Below are positions 22,875 to 32,388 of a DNA stretch of 32,797 nucleotides, piece after piece. The stretch spans positions 1 through 32,797 of the forward strand of contig JAOZSB010000004.1 of NCBI GenBank assembly GCA_029939895.1. The letters are read 5' to 3'. Source of the DNA: Desulfobacterales bacterium (lineage in GTDB: Bacteria; Desulfobacterota; Desulfobacteria; Desulfobacterales; JAOZSB01). Within the stretch, counting starts at the first letter, position 1. Each line of letters opens with the position of its first letter. The notes below the pieces were generated by a model, which saw only the letters and a list, made by a program, of their open reading frames with translations, did not search any database and had not been told where the DNA came from. Position numbers and translations under genes: made by a program.

Positions 22875-25772
22875 ATGGTTTCAATGGCGGACATGTCTAT
22901 GGAGTTGAGGGCGGAAGCAGAAAAAAGGCTTCTGGAATTTAAGGAAAAGTTAGTTGATTATGATCTGGTTATTGAATCTGACCTTTTTGATACTGCTTCA
23001 TGTGTATTTGTTTGCAGCGATTTTGTTTTCCGATCTTTGATGCGAAATCCGCTAATATTTGTTGATCTTGTTAAGTCTGGCGATCTTGAAAGGGATTACG
23101 GTAAATATGAGTACAAGAGAATCTTTGATGAAAAGCTTGATACAGAAAATGGAGATGATGCCCTGATCAGGTCTCTCAGGATGATAAGGGCAAGGGAGGC
23201 TGTCAGGATTGCCTGGCGGGATCTTGCTGGCAAAGCACAGCTAGGCCGGGTTCTATCAGAGCTTTCTCTTTTTGCTGATGCCTGTCTTGACACGACCCTG
23301 TCGGTTTTATATTCACAGCACTGCATGAAGTATGGAACCCCTTATGACGGGGACGGAAAAATTCAGAAGATGGTTGTTCTTGGCATGGGAAAGTTAGGTG
23401 GTGAGGAGCTGAATTTTTCATCGGATGTTGACCTGATATTTGCATATCCAGAAAACGGAGAGACCAGGGCTGATGATAAGAATCCACAGGTGAGATTGAT
23501 AAGCATAGTAGAGTTTTTTTCAAAGCTTGCCAGAAAATATATAAATGTTTTGTCGCAGGTAACAGCCGAGGGGCAGGTATTCAGGGTGGACATGCGCCTG
23601 CGACCTGATGGTGAAAATGGCCCTATTGTAATGAGTTTTGATAATACAGAAAATTATTATCTATATCAGGGCAGGGAGTGGGAGCGATACGCTCTTATTA
23701 AGGCAAGGGTCGTGGCAGGCGACAGGATCGGCGGAGAAAAACTTCTTAATGCATTAAAGCCTTTTGTGTACAGGCGCTACATTGATTATGGTGCTTTTGA
23801 ATCATTACGGGAGATGAAGCAAAAAATCGAGATTGAAGTAAAGCGAAAGGGTATGAAGCAGAATGTCAAACTTGGTCCCGGCGGGATCAGGGAAATTGAG
23901 TTTTTCTGTCAGGTTTTTCAGCTTATCAGGGGTGGGATAGAGCCGACTCTTCAGGAGAGGAATTTGCTTAACCTTATTGAGGCACTTGCATGGGAAGGGC
24001 ATATTAACGAACAACTCAAGAGCGAATTTACACAGGCCTATACTTTTTTGAGAAATGCAGAACACCGGTTGCAGGAGTTTGCTGACCGGCAGACCCACGA
24101 TCTGCCCAGGGTGGACAGTGATTGGGAGCGACTGGCTTTTTCCATGGGATTTGATGGGCGGGAATCCTTTGAAAGGGAGCTTGATAATCACCGGGAGAGG
24201 GTTCAGCATCACTTTATGAGCCTGCTGGAGGCTGGGGATGCAGATGATGAAAAGGATACAAAGGATGCAGATCAAAAGAAGGATATTATAGCTCTCTGGC
24301 ATAACATGCACACCAGTGAAGAGGCTGCTAATATTCTTCACAACATCGGCTATGATGACCCTGAAGGTGCGTTTAAGTTACTTGAAGTTTTCAGGAGTGA
24401 ATTTGAAACCAGGCTGCTGAGCAGGGAAGGGCGTGCCAGGCTCGACAAGCTGATGCCCAGGCTCATTGGCAAGGTTGCAGATTCGGAACATCCTGTAAGA
24501 TCACTTGACAGAATATTAACTATTATAAAGACGATTGAAAGGCGGATTAACTATCTTTCGCTTTTGCTGGAAAATCCCATTGCCCTTACCCAGCTTGTGA
24601 AGCTTTCGGATGCGAGTCCCTGGATTGCTGGTTTTTTAGCCATGCATCCAGCGCTTCTTGATGAACTTCTGGACACAACAACCCTGTACACCCCCCCGGA
24701 AAAGGATGAGCTTGTAGATGAGATAAGAAGAAGGATCGAACTGATTCCTGATGATGATTTAGAAGCATTGATGGAGGAGGTGAGGGTTTTCAAGCAGGTG
24801 AGCGTTCTCAGGGTGGCTGCTGCTGATATAACAAGTTATCTTCCCCTTATGAGGGTTAGCGATCACCTGACCTACATTGCCGAGGCAGTGCTTGATGAAC
24901 TTCAAAAAATAGCTTTGAGGTATCTGCATCAGCGCCACGGCCTGCCGGCTTGTAAAATCGGAAATGAGGTCTGCGAGCAGGGCTTTGCAATTATTGCTTA
25001 TGGAAAACTGGGCGGGATAGAACTTGGCTATGCCAGCGATATTGATCTTGTGTTTGTCCATGCTGGAACTGGCGGATACACAGACGGCGACAGACCTCTG
25101 GATGCAGCAGGTTTTTTTGCCAGGCTTGGGCAGAGGATGGTGCATTTTTTAAGTGCCCATACAGCAGCCGGAAAACTCTATGAGGTTGACATGCGCCTTA
25201 GACCGAGCGGAACCTCTGGATTGCTGGTCAGCCAGATTGAATCCTTCCGGGATTATCAATTGGAGGGTGCAAGGGTGTGGGAGCATCAGTCAATTGTACG
25301 GGCAAGGGCAGTCTGCGGTGATGAAAAGGTTTGCAAAAGATTTGAAGATATACGAAAGGAAGTAATCTGCTTTAAAAGAGATAATGAAGAACTGCGTGGC
25401 AAGGTAGTAGACATGCGGGAAAAGATGCGAAATGAGCTTTTTGAAAAACATGAGGATCTTTTTGATTTAAAGCAGCAGCAGGGCGGCATAGTAGACATTG
25501 AGTTCATTGTTCAGTACCTGGTGCTGAAACATGCACATCAATATAATGACCTTGCCATCTGGCCTGATAATGTCAGGCTGCTTGAAACCCTTGCTGCATG
25601 CAGTATTATATCTCAGGAACAGGCTGAATTCTTAAAGGGAGCCTACCTGATATACAGAGCAGTTGGGCACAGGCTCAGCCTGCAAAAGAAAGAAGCCCTT
25701 GCCCCGGAAGATGAATACAGACAATGGGCACATGGTGTAATGACGATCTGGAACGAGGTTTTTGAAGTTTAA
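22875..25772 (+). CDS. glnE: Glutamine synthetase adenylyltransferase/deadenylase
   Basis: GlnE (965 aa, normal length) attaches AMP to glutamine synthetase to lower its activity and removes it again, under control of PII and glutamine. Two nucleotidyltransferase domains are visible. The N-terminal, deadenylylating one has GMGKLGGEELNFSSDVDLIF (from ~residue 172), followed by RVDMRLRPDGENGP and KLGPGGIREIEFFCQ. The C-terminal, adenylylating one has AYGKLGGIELGYASDIDLVF (from ~708), with VDMRLRPSGTSGLLV and QGGIVDIEFIVQY. A charged Asp/Lys-rich linker separates the halves. The start is supported by AAAGGTG. No glnA or glnB lies in the window. The J-domain gene follows after 24 nt. Confidence 0.97.
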   Translation: MVSMADMSMELRAEAEKRLLEFKEKLVDYDLVIESDLFDTASCVFVCSDFVFRSLMRNPLIFVDLVKSGDLERDYGKYEYKRIFDEKLDTENGDDALIRSLRMIRAREAVRIAWRDLAGKAQLGRVLSELSLFADACLDTTLSVLYSQHCMKYGTPYDGDGKIQKMVVLGMGKLGGEELNFSSDVDLIFAYPENGETRADDKNPQVRLISIVEFFSKLARKYINVLSQVTAEGQVFRVDMRLRPDGENGPIVMSFDNTENYYLYQGREWERYALIKARVVAGDRIGGEKLLNALKPFVYRRYIDYGAFESLREMKQKIEIEVKRKGMKQNVKLGPGGIREIEFFCQVFQLIRGGIEPTLQERNLLNLIEALAWEGHINEQLKSEFTQAYTFLRNAEHRLQEFADRQTHDLPRVDSDWERLAFSMGFDGRESFERELDNHRERVQHHFMSLLEAGDADDEKDTKDADQKKDIIALWHNMHTSEEAANILHNIGYDDPEGAFKLLEVFRSEFETRLLSREGRARLDKLMPRLIGKVADSEHPVRSLDRILTIIKTIERRINYLSLLLENPIALTQLVKLSDASPWIAGFLAMHPALLDELLDTTTLYTPPEKDELVDEIRRRIELIPDDDLEALMEEVRVFKQVSVLRVAAADITSYLPLMRVSDHLTYIAEAVLDELQKIALRYLHQRHGLPACKIGNEVCEQGFAIIAYGKLGGIELGYASDIDLVFVHAGTGGYTDGDRPLDAAGFFARLGQRMVHFLSAHTAAGKLYEVDMRLRPSGTSGLLVSQIESFRDYQLEGARVWEHQSIVRARAVCGDEKVCKRFEDIRKEVICFKRDNEELRGKVVDMREKMRNELFEKHEDLFDLKQQQGGIVDIEFIVQYLVLKHAHQYNDLAIWPDNVRLLETLAACSIISQEQAEFLKGAYLIYRAVGHRLSLQKKEALAPEDEYRQWAHGVMTIWNEVFEV

Positions 25773-25796
25773 CCATATAATTCAGGCCAGTTTATC

Positions 25797-26855
25797 ATGA
25801 ACAATCGAAAATACTTCGAACTTCTTGAAATCAATCTTGACGCTACACCTGAAGAGGCAAAGCGGGCCTATCGGGATATTGTCAGCGTATGGCACCCTGA
25901 TAAATACTCCCATAATCCACGGCTGATGGAAAAGGCCGAAGAAAAGATGAAGCAGATCAACGAGGCTTACTCTATTGTGATCAAGGCAATACGGGCAAGG
26001 GATAAATATTACGGTTTTGAAAAAGATCACCAGGCCAGCTCCTTTCAAAATTCAAATGAAAAAAAACCAGACAGGAATGAAAAAAAATCAGGCAGGAATG
26101 AAAAAACATCAGGGCCTGTAAATAATAAGAGGCCTGCTGAAAACAATGATTTGGAAATAAAAAAATCATCCTGGATGAGAACAGAAGACCGCCTGAGAAA
26201 TATGTCCAATGGAAAGGGCTTTGGAATAAAAAAAGGGGTAGACCCGAATAATAAAGAAACCAGAAAAAACAAAACCAGAAAAAAAGAAAAAGGACATACT
26301 GCAAAGAAGCAGCACCAAGAAGATGCACCAGAAAAAAAAGCAGAGTCCTGGGCAGGAACAGAAGCCAAGTTAAAGGCTCTTGCCAGGGCCAAAGAAAAAA
26401 AGCTTGCCCAAAAAGCAGCAAAAGCCGAAGCAAAAGCAAGGGCTGCTGAGCTTAAAGGATTAGAGCAGGCTGAATTACGGCGATTAGCTTTTCACAATAA
26501 GGAGTATTTAAAAAATATCGGCAAATTCAACCTGACAGTATTTATGGCGGTTCTTATTGCTGCGGATGCTGTGATAACAGGGCATTGGATTGCGTCATGG
26601 ATTTTGGTGGCTTTTTTGACAGGCCTTACCGGGTGGCTCGGTTTTACGGTCTTGAAGACAATCCAGAATTCCGGCACGGGTTTTAGAAGAAATATTATTG
26701 CAGGCATTGCAACCGGGATGAATGTGGTTCTGCTTATTTATGTTGTCTGGAATTTCGATGTATTAATTGTTCCAATAAAGTCTCTGGGGTGGGCATTTGT
26801 GGAAAATCTTATGCTGATGGAAGTCCCCAGAACATGGATAGAGGCTGTTCGCTGA
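25797..26855 (+). CDS. Membrane-anchored J-domain protein
   Basis: A 352-aa DnaJ-like co-chaperone. The N-terminal J domain (residues ~5-70) has the invariant HPD in SVWHPDKY and is expected to stimulate DnaK ATPase. Residues ~80-240 are lysine/glutamate-rich, with small repeats of NEKKSGR type, two short W-containing copies (KSSWMRTEDRLRNM and AESWAGTEAKLKAL), and a long Ala/Lys/Glu coiled coil. The C-terminal ~110 residues hold about three transmembrane helices (TVFMAVLIAADAVI, WILVAFLTGLTGWLGF, NVVLLIYVVWNFDVLIV). Neither a Gly/Phe region nor the DnaJ zinc finger exists, so it is a type III J protein, probably recruiting DnaK to the inner membrane. Its short distance to glnE suggests a shared transcript; a bidirectional terminator follows. 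Confidence 0.85.
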   Translation: MNNRKYFELLEINLDATPEEAKRAYRDIVSVWHPDKYSHNPRLMEKAEEKMKQINEAYSIVIKAIRARDKYYGFEKDHQASSFQNSNEKKPDRNEKKSGRNEKTSGPVNNKRPAENNDLEIKKSSWMRTEDRLRNMSNGKGFGIKKGVDPNNKETRKNKTRKKEKGHTAKKQHQEDAPEKKAESWAGTEAKLKALARAKEKKLAQKAAKAEAKARAAELKGLEQAELRRLAFHNKEYLKNIGKFNLTVFMAVLIAADAVITGHWIASWILVAFLTGLTGWLGFTVLKTIQNSGTGFRRNIIAGIATGMNVVLLIYVVWNFDVLIVPIKSLGWAFVENLMLMEVPRTWIEAVR

Positions 26856-26902
26856 CCGCAGTTGCAACACACTATAGCTAAAAACGTGGTCGCTTATTCA
26901 TA

Positions 26903-26932
26903 ATTAAAGGCCGGCGTGAGCCGACCTTTAAT
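26903..26932. terminator. Bidirectional terminator between convergent genes
   Basis: ATTAAAGG-C-CGGC and GCCG-A-CCTTTAAT pair over 12 bp with one mismatch around a GTGA loop. It is symmetric, ends in AT-rich flanks and lies between the + J-domain gene and the - DsrE-like gene. Confidence 0.7.
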
Positions 26933-26963
26933 GTTTGTGCGTGCAATTCTTTTTTTAAAAAAA

Positions 26964-27407
26964 CTATGTAAAAAGAAGTATTTTGCAATCCTGGGCCATT
27001 TTCAGGAAGTCTTCAGCCGTTTGGATTGTAACGCCTTCGATGAAATCGTCCTGGGTAAGTTCCATCATGTCAACGGTCATCTGGCAGGCTACGAAGTTAA
27101 CGCCTTCCAGAGCAGCCATTTCCTGAAGATCCGGCAGGGAAGGTACATTAGCTTTTTCAATTTTGTTTTTCATCATCCAGCTTGCCATAGAGCTCATGCC
27201 TGGCAGTGCGCCCATGAATCCAGGTGGATGAAATTTTGCTTTTTCTATCCAGCCTTTTTTGATGACGTTTATACCCATGAAAGTATAAAATACTGTGGTC
27301 TGCATACCAAGGCGCTGTGAGTTAATGCCGAGGATAAGACCTGGATAAGCACCGTCTATGGTGTCCCTTGATGTGATAAAACATGCTGATTCATTGTTTT
27401 TTTCCAT
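26964..27407 (-). CDS. DsrE/DrsE-family protein (DsrE2-like)
   Basis: A 147-aa protein of the DsrE fold, whose members carry sulfur on a conserved cysteine or act as small peroxiredoxin-like proteins. The expected pattern is present: a first strand with CFITSRDTIDGAYPGLILG, the middle segment PPGFMGALPGMSSMASWMMKNKI, and ACQMTVDMMELTQDDFIEGV, whose Cys is the likely active site. The mid-region methionine-rich stretch is typical of DsrE2. It is transcribed alone after a strong AGGAGAAAGGA site. In sulfate reducers such proteins often relate to sulfur transfer, but no sulfur genes lie beside it here. Confidence 0.85.
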   Translation of the reverse strand: MEKNNESACFITSRDTIDGAYPGLILGINSQRLGMQTTVFYTFMGINVIKKGWIEKAKFHPPGFMGALPGMSSMASWMMKNKIEKANVPSLPDLQEMAALEGVNFVACQMTVDMMELTQDDFIEGVTIQTAEDFLKMAQDCKILLFT

Positions 27408-27677
27408 GTTGATTCCTTTCTCCTATATAAAAATAGGATTGTCAAATTTTCAGTTTTTTTTATTTTATGCGAAGTTTGATATAATGCTTTGCCCTTTTGT
27501 AAGAAAAAAATACAATAAAGCAAATTTTAATATAACATTTTAATCATAATTTTTTTATACTGCAATTAAGAAATAAATACAACAATATTATATTAACTGA
27601 GACAGAAGTATCAAAAAGATTACAAAAAAAGTGTATATCTTTAAAAAATAATATCCAAAACCTTTTTTCAAGGGGAA

Positions 27678-28394
27678 CTATTGAAGACAGTCAATTAACC
27701 ATTTTGATGCTTCAATTATAAATGCTTCCTGGTGTTCAGGATTGCTCATGGGGTGATCGCCACCCTCCTGGATGATGAGTTTTTTAGGTGGATTTGCATT
27801 TTCGTGAATTTTGTATGCATTTTCCAAGGGCACGACCTCATCATTGTTGCCGTGGACTATCAGGATGTTGGACAGCTTTTCCAGGCCGTCGGAGATGTCA
27901 AAATGGATGGCTTCCTTAAAAAATCGTTCCGACAGGAAGTCTGCTTCTGGTGATTTTGCAACGGCTGCGGAAACCGGGCCGCTTTTCAGCGGGGCAGAAT
28001 AGAGGACTGCACCAAGGACTTTAAACTTATTGCGTTTGATGAATTCAACGCATGTAGCACCGCCCATGCTGCTTCCAAACAGTGCCAGCTTTTGTGAGAC
28101 AAGCCCGGAGTTAAGTATTGTCTGTGCTGCGTTTTCAAGATCCTGCACACGAAAATCAAGTGATGTCACATCTTCGAAGTTTCCCTGGCTCTGGCCGATT
28201 CCCTTGTGATCAAAGCGGAAAAAAGCAATTCCTGCATCATTGCATTTTTGTGCCAGGCCAATTTGTTTTGGTGACTGACAGTTTGCAAAAAGTCCGTGGG
28301 AGCCTATCACCACTGGTGGAGACTCTGTTTCTGGAAGGTGGAGAAAACCTTTTAGTTGATAACCATCGGATAAAAATTCGATTTGCTTTTCCAT
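27678..28394 (-). CDS. Alpha/beta-hydrolase, esterase/lipase-like
   Basis: A 238-aa hydrolase of the alpha/beta fold. The nucleophile elbow LFGSSMGGAT places Ser109, HGNNDEVVPLE provides the acid, and GGDHPMSNPEH the histidine. GSHGLFAN early on forms the oxyanion region, and FRFDHKGIGQSQG is the usual second motif. No signal peptide is present. Relatives include acyl-glycerol and peptide-like esterases, so the substrate cannot be told. GGGAAAGAG lies ahead of the ATG. The upstream rlmD gene is divergent. Confidence 0.88.
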   Translation of the reverse strand: MEKQIEFLSDGYQLKGFLHLPETESPPVVIGSHGLFANCQSPKQIGLAQKCNDAGIAFFRFDHKGIGQSQGNFEDVTSLDFRVQDLENAAQTILNSGLVSQKLALFGSSMGGATCVEFIKRNKFKVLGAVLYSAPLKSGPVSAAVAKSPEADFLSERFFKEAIHFDISDGLEKLSNILIVHGNNDEVVPLENAYKIHENANPPKKLIIQEGGDHPMSNPEHQEAFIIEASKWLIDCLQ

Positions 28395-28566
28395 TTAATT
28401 TTTTTCTCTTTCCCGTTAATTGCAACAGTTATTTGATCGGCACTGTTTCTGTTGATTTTTCATATGGCTTATAATAGAATGATATTTGGTTTAAGTCTAT
28501 CCAGAAATGGCAAATTTGTCCATTCTTGATGATAAGTCCATAAAATAAACAGTAAAGGGAAAAACA

Positions 28567-29970
28567 ATGGCAGTAAAAAAAGCTCAGGAAATTGAGCTGG
28601 ATATAACAGGCATGGCTTTTGGAGGACAGGGAATAGCCAAGGTGGATGGTTTTGCAGTGTTTGTAGACAAGGCTGTTCCGGGTGATCACGTGCTGGCAAA
28701 GATTATGCGAAAAAAGAAAAACTTTGCAACAGCCAGGGTTCTTGAAATGATAAACCCATCCCATGACCGTGTTGATGGAAAATGCGATTACAATGGTTAT
28801 TGCGGCGGGTGCAAGTGGCAGTCCCTTGACTATGAAAAGCAGCTTGAATACAAGCGGATGCACGTTGAGGAATCCCTTGAACACATCGGTCTTATTAAAG
28901 GGGTTGAGGTTCTTGATGTGGTTCGAACGGAAAATATTTTTGGCTACAGGAACAAAATGGAGTTTACCTTCAGCGATATGCGCTGGCTCTTACCCGCAGA
29001 AATGGAAGTAGAGGGGGTTGAAAAAGGGTTTGCGCTCGGACTGCATGTGCCGGGGGCCTATAACAAGGTGCTTGACATCGAGGAATGCTTTCTCCATCCT
29101 GAATCTGGAAATGCAATTACAGATCTGGTCAGGGAATATGCCAAAAACTCGAATGCACCTGTATATAACCTCAAGTCACACAAAGGTTTCTGGCGGTTTC
29201 TCATGATGCGCCACTCCGCAGCATATGACCAGTGGATGATAAATTTTGTAACAGCAAGTGAAGATGCAAAAACTATTATGCCCCTGGCTGAGTTGCTTAT
29301 GGAAAAGTTTCCAGGGAGGATCGCTTCTATTGTCAACAACGTTACTGCACGTAAAGCAGGCGTGGCTGTGGGAGAGTACGAGGTTCCTGTGCTTGGCGAC
29401 AATTTTATAATGGATAAAATTGGCGATTTTGAATTCAGGATTTCAGCAAATTCATTTTTTCAGACAAATACAAAAGGGGCGCAGCGGCTTTATGAAATCG
29501 CTGGTGAATACGCACAGCTAAAGGATGACGAGGTGCTTATTGACCTGTTTTGCGGAACCGGCACAATTGGAATATTTCTTTCAAAGCAGGCTGAGGAAGT
29601 AATTGGAGTCGAGATTGTAGAAAACGCCATTGCAGATGCAAATGTAAACAAAAAGATCAATAATGCTGATAATTGTCATTTTATATGCGGGGACATAAAG
29701 GACGAGTTGGCCGGGATTAACGAAAGCCTCAAGGGGAAGAAAAAAGTGCTGATTCTTGATCCGCCAAGGGCAGGTATTCACAAGGATGCAGTAAAGGACA
29801 TACTCAGCCTTGACCCGGATCGCATAGTCTATGTTTCCTGCAACCCAGCTACAATGGCCAGGGATCTTGCTTTGCTAAAGGATCGTTACACTCCTGTGCA
29901 GGTTACACCCGTGGATATGTTTCCCCACACTTTTCACATTGAGTCCGTGGCAAAGCTGGTAAAAAATTAA
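28567..29970 (+). CDS. rlmD: 23S rRNA (uracil-C5)-methyltransferase, RlmD/TrmA family
   Basis: A 467-aa RNA m5U methyltransferase. An N-terminal TRAM domain (residues ~1-60; IELDITGMAFGGQGIAKVDG) binds RNA. C73-x5-C79-x2-C82 plus a later Cys in IEECFLHP bind a 4Fe-4S cluster. The SAM domain has LIDLFCGTGTIGIFLS, GVEIVENAIADA, ILDPPRAGIHKD and the catalytic YVSCNPATMARDL, followed by DMFPHTFHIESVA. E. coli RlmD acts on U1939 of 23S rRNA; a sister specificity (RlmCD, TrmA) cannot be ruled out. AGGGA precedes the ATG. hisD follows under its own promoter. Confidence 0.92.
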   Translation: MAVKKAQEIELDITGMAFGGQGIAKVDGFAVFVDKAVPGDHVLAKIMRKKKNFATARVLEMINPSHDRVDGKCDYNGYCGGCKWQSLDYEKQLEYKRMHVEESLEHIGLIKGVEVLDVVRTENIFGYRNKMEFTFSDMRWLLPAEMEVEGVEKGFALGLHVPGAYNKVLDIEECFLHPESGNAITDLVREYAKNSNAPVYNLKSHKGFWRFLMMRHSAAYDQWMINFVTASEDAKTIMPLAELLMEKFPGRIASIVNNVTARKAGVAVGEYEVPVLGDNFIMDKIGDFEFRISANSFFQTNTKGAQRLYEIAGEYAQLKDDEVLIDLFCGTGTIGIFLSKQAEEVIGVEIVENAIADANVNKKINNADNCHFICGDIKDELAGINESLKGKKKVLILDPPRAGIHKDAVKDILSLDPDRIVYVSCNPATMARDLALLKDRYTPVQVTPVDMFPHTFHIESVAKLVKN

Positions 29971-30001
29971 TATGAATATTTAGCCATGAAAAGCAGTGCA
30001 G

Positions 30002-30030
30002 TTGACAAAAGAAAAAGATTAACTTATTTT
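30002..30030 (+). promoter_or_regulatory. Predicted sigma70-type promoter of hisD
   Basis: TTGACA (30002-30007) and TATTTT (30025-30030) are 17 bp apart, giving a ~30-nt leader to the hisD ATG at 30069. Confidence 0.65.
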
Positions 30031-30068
30031 TCCTTTATAAGTTTTTGAAAAATAAAGGCGGAAAAAAA

Positions 30069-31367
30069 ATGAAGACATACAAATACCCATCAGAGGAAGC
30101 GCAGGAAAAGATTGATTCCATAGTCAACCGTGGTGAGGATTTAAAAAAGGATGACCTGGGCAGAGTTGGCAGCATACTCGAAGATGTGAAAAAACGAGGC
30201 GACTCTGCAATTGTTGAATATACAAAGCAGTTTGACTGCCCGGATTTTAATGAAGGCTCGATAAAAATCTCCGATGATGAGATTAACAAGGCCTTTACGG
30301 AAGTTGATATTCAATACGTAAAAGCCCTGGAAAGTGCTGCTATAAATATCAGCGACTTTCATCAACGGCAGGTCAGAGAATCCTGGATAACAACCGACCG
30401 TCAGGGTACTGTTTTGGGACAGTCTGTTAATCCTGTGGGAAGTGCCGGGATATACGTTCCAGGCGGGCTGGCAGGGAACACGCCGCTTGTTTCCTCCCTG
30501 TTGATGGGTGTTATCCCCGCAAGGATTGCAGGCGTTGATACAGTTTCTGTTGCCACGCCATCAAAAAAAGACGGCAGCGTAAGCCCGTATATGCTCATTG
30601 CCGCAAAGATTGCCCAGGCAGACGGGGTTTACAGGGCTGGAAGTGCATGGGGAATCGGTGCCCTTGCATATGGAACCGCGACCATCCCCAGGGCAGATGT
30701 GATTGCCGGGCCGGGAAATATCTTTGTGACAATGGCAAAAAAGCTCGTTTCCGGTTTCGTGGGCATAGACATGGTGGCCGGCCCAAGCGAGATTCTTGTG
30801 ATCGCAGATGAAACAGCTGACCCGGAGTTTATTGCAGCAGACATGCTTTCCCAGGCAGAGCACGATCCACTGGCATCTGCTATTTTGCTGACTGATTCAC
30901 AGATGACAGCAGATAAAACAATAAATGCGCTCAATAGCCAGCTTGCCAGACTTTTGAGGAAAGAAACTGCGGAAAAATCAATAAAGGATTTTGGTGCGGT
31001 TTTTGTCGTTGAAACCATAGATGATGCGGTTGAGCTTTCCAATAGAATTGCACCAGAGCATCTTGAAATAATTACCGAGAATTCTTCCGATGTCATGGGC
31101 AGAATTAAAAACGCTGGTGCAGTATTTGTGGGAGCCTACACCCCGGAGCCGGTTGGCGATTACTTTGCCGGGCCCAACCATGTTCTTCCAACTGCCGGTG
31201 CTGCACGGTTCTCCTCTGCGCTGGGAGTTGAAACCTTTGTGAAAAGGACGAGCATAATTCACTATTCAAAGCCTGCCTTTGACGCTGAGGCAGAAGACAT
31301 AATCAGGATTGCAGAAATCGAGGGACTTGATGCACATGCAGCATCGGTAAAAGTCAGGATGAAGTAG
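30069..31367 (+). CDS. hisD: Histidinol dehydrogenase
   Basis: Zinc-dependent, NAD-linked enzyme performing the last two oxidations of histidine synthesis (histidinol to histidine). Family motifs: NPVGSAGIYVPGG, AGSAWGIGALAYGT, DVIAGPGNIFV, DMVAGPSEILVIAD, LSQAEHDP, the catalytic Glu-His of RIAPEHLEI and the late GPNHVLPT. The ATG at 30069 (MKTYKYPSEE, 432 aa) has GGCGGA upstream and fits the promoter; the ORF-track start at 30045 is a TTG adding eight residues. Other his genes are not adjacent, so hisD stands alone here. Confidence 0.96.
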   Translation: MKTYKYPSEEAQEKIDSIVNRGEDLKKDDLGRVGSILEDVKKRGDSAIVEYTKQFDCPDFNEGSIKISDDEINKAFTEVDIQYVKALESAAINISDFHQRQVRESWITTDRQGTVLGQSVNPVGSAGIYVPGGLAGNTPLVSSLLMGVIPARIAGVDTVSVATPSKKDGSVSPYMLIAAKIAQADGVYRAGSAWGIGALAYGTATIPRADVIAGPGNIFVTMAKKLVSGFVGIDMVAGPSEILVIADETADPEFIAADMLSQAEHDPLASAILLTDSQMTADKTINALNSQLARLLRKETAEKSIKDFGAVFVVETIDDAVELSNRIAPEHLEIITENSSDVMGRIKNAGAVFVGAYTPEPVGDYFAGPNHVLPTAGAARFSSALGVETFVKRTSIIHYSKPAFDAEAEDIIRIAEIEGLDAHAASVKVRMK

Positions 31368-31459
31368 GCATCAACATTGAGATAATTGTTTGTGCATCCT
31401 TGATTTGATTGGATCTTTATTTAAAAGGTGCAAATGGCAAACACCTTCAAAATTTCAGA

Positions 31460-32260
31460 TTAATACTTCTCATAAAATTCTTTGGATTTTTGTTTAAATG
31501 AGTCGGAGTTTCGAACCTTTGTTATGTTTCTCCAAAAATATTGTGCAAATTCAGGGTATTGTTTTATGATGTCATGTGACAGCATAACAAAATAATCTTT
31601 TTTATGAAAAGGCTTTTTGGAAGTGTCCAGCTTTGTTATTGGCTCCATTTCTTTATGCTTTGATATTATCAGGTTTGCTCTTTCTGTCTGAATCGCTACA
31701 GCATCAACCCTTTTTAAAGCCAGCATTTTTAATACGGTAACAGGATCAAGAGTATAATCATTCAACTGAATGTCAAATTTTTTTAATGATCCAATAATAG
31801 AATATTTTTTTTGCACACCAAGTGTTTTTATATTTGTAAATTTAACTCCGTCAAAACCAACTTTTCGGCTTTTTAAATGATATAGAGAATATCCTGATGT
31901 ATGAATTCTTTTTTCAGAATCTGGAGCACCATCCTTTACAGGATACGCACCATATTTTTTTCGGTCTTGTTTGTAACTGGAAGCAAAAACACCATCAACA
32001 GTCCCATTTCCCATTTCATACAGGCACCTGTTCCATGGCATGACTTTAAACTTTATTTTAATGTTACATTCTTTTTGCATCAATCGCATAAGCTCAATAT
32101 CTAAGCCGGAAAACTTGCCTCCTTTGCCCCCCATCACCCAGGGAAATGCATTTTTATCTTCATGGCCAAGTGTGATTGCTTCGGGTTTTGGGAAATTATC
32201 AGCAAAACTGCCAGCAGTAATAAAAAATAGAAGAACAAAGAAAATTAAGAATTTTTTCAT
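31460..32260 (-). CDS. Periplasmic solute-binding protein, family 3
   Basis: A ~266-aa extracytoplasmic binding protein of the amino-acid (SBP_bac_3) type. The start at 32260 (MKKFLIFF) is preceded by AAAGGAAG at good distance, while the ORF-track ATG six bases upstream abuts it. Residues ~1-20 are a signal peptide (FLIFFVLLFFITAGSFA) ending before DNF. The mature part shows AFPWVMGGKGGKFSGLDIELMRLM, VMPWNRCLYEMGNGTVDGVFAS and VLKMLALKRVDAVAIQ, the normal order for this fold. No permease or ATPase gene is next to it; it lies downstream of the HPt gene in the same direction. It may feed an ABC transporter elsewhere or act as a sensory ligand binder. Confidence 0.85.
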   Translation of the reverse strand: MKKFLIFFVLLFFITAGSFADNFPKPEAITLGHEDKNAFPWVMGGKGGKFSGLDIELMRLMQKECNIKIKFKVMPWNRCLYEMGNGTVDGVFASSYKQDRKKYGAYPVKDGAPDSEKRIHTSGYSLYHLKSRKVGFDGVKFTNIKTLGVQKKYSIIGSLKKFDIQLNDYTLDPVTVLKMLALKRVDAVAIQTERANLIISKHKEMEPITKLDTSKKPFHKKDYFVMLSHDIIKQYPEFAQYFWRNITKVRNSDSFKQKSKEFYEKY

Positions 32261-32388
32261 GGTCATCTTCCTTTAATTGCCGGTTCCAGTCTGAGCTGCA
32301 TAATTGTCTATCTCAGTTGGTCGTGCAACAGGTGAGAAAGCGTAAAGATAGCATTGTATACTGATTTCGCTGCCACCATTGTGGATCA

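Noticed and set aside
23805-24341. 178-aa minus-strand ORF inside glnE
   Set aside because: Shadow of the well-supported glnE reading frame; no start signal or motif.
26916-27320. 134-aa + strand ORF opposite the DsrE-like gene
   Set aside because: It is antisense to a protein with clear family motifs and strong ribosome site, and begins inside the terminator hairpin.
30629-31096. 155-aa minus-strand ORF inside hisD
   Set aside because: Serine-rich translation typical of the antisense of a real gene; hisD on the + strand is certain.
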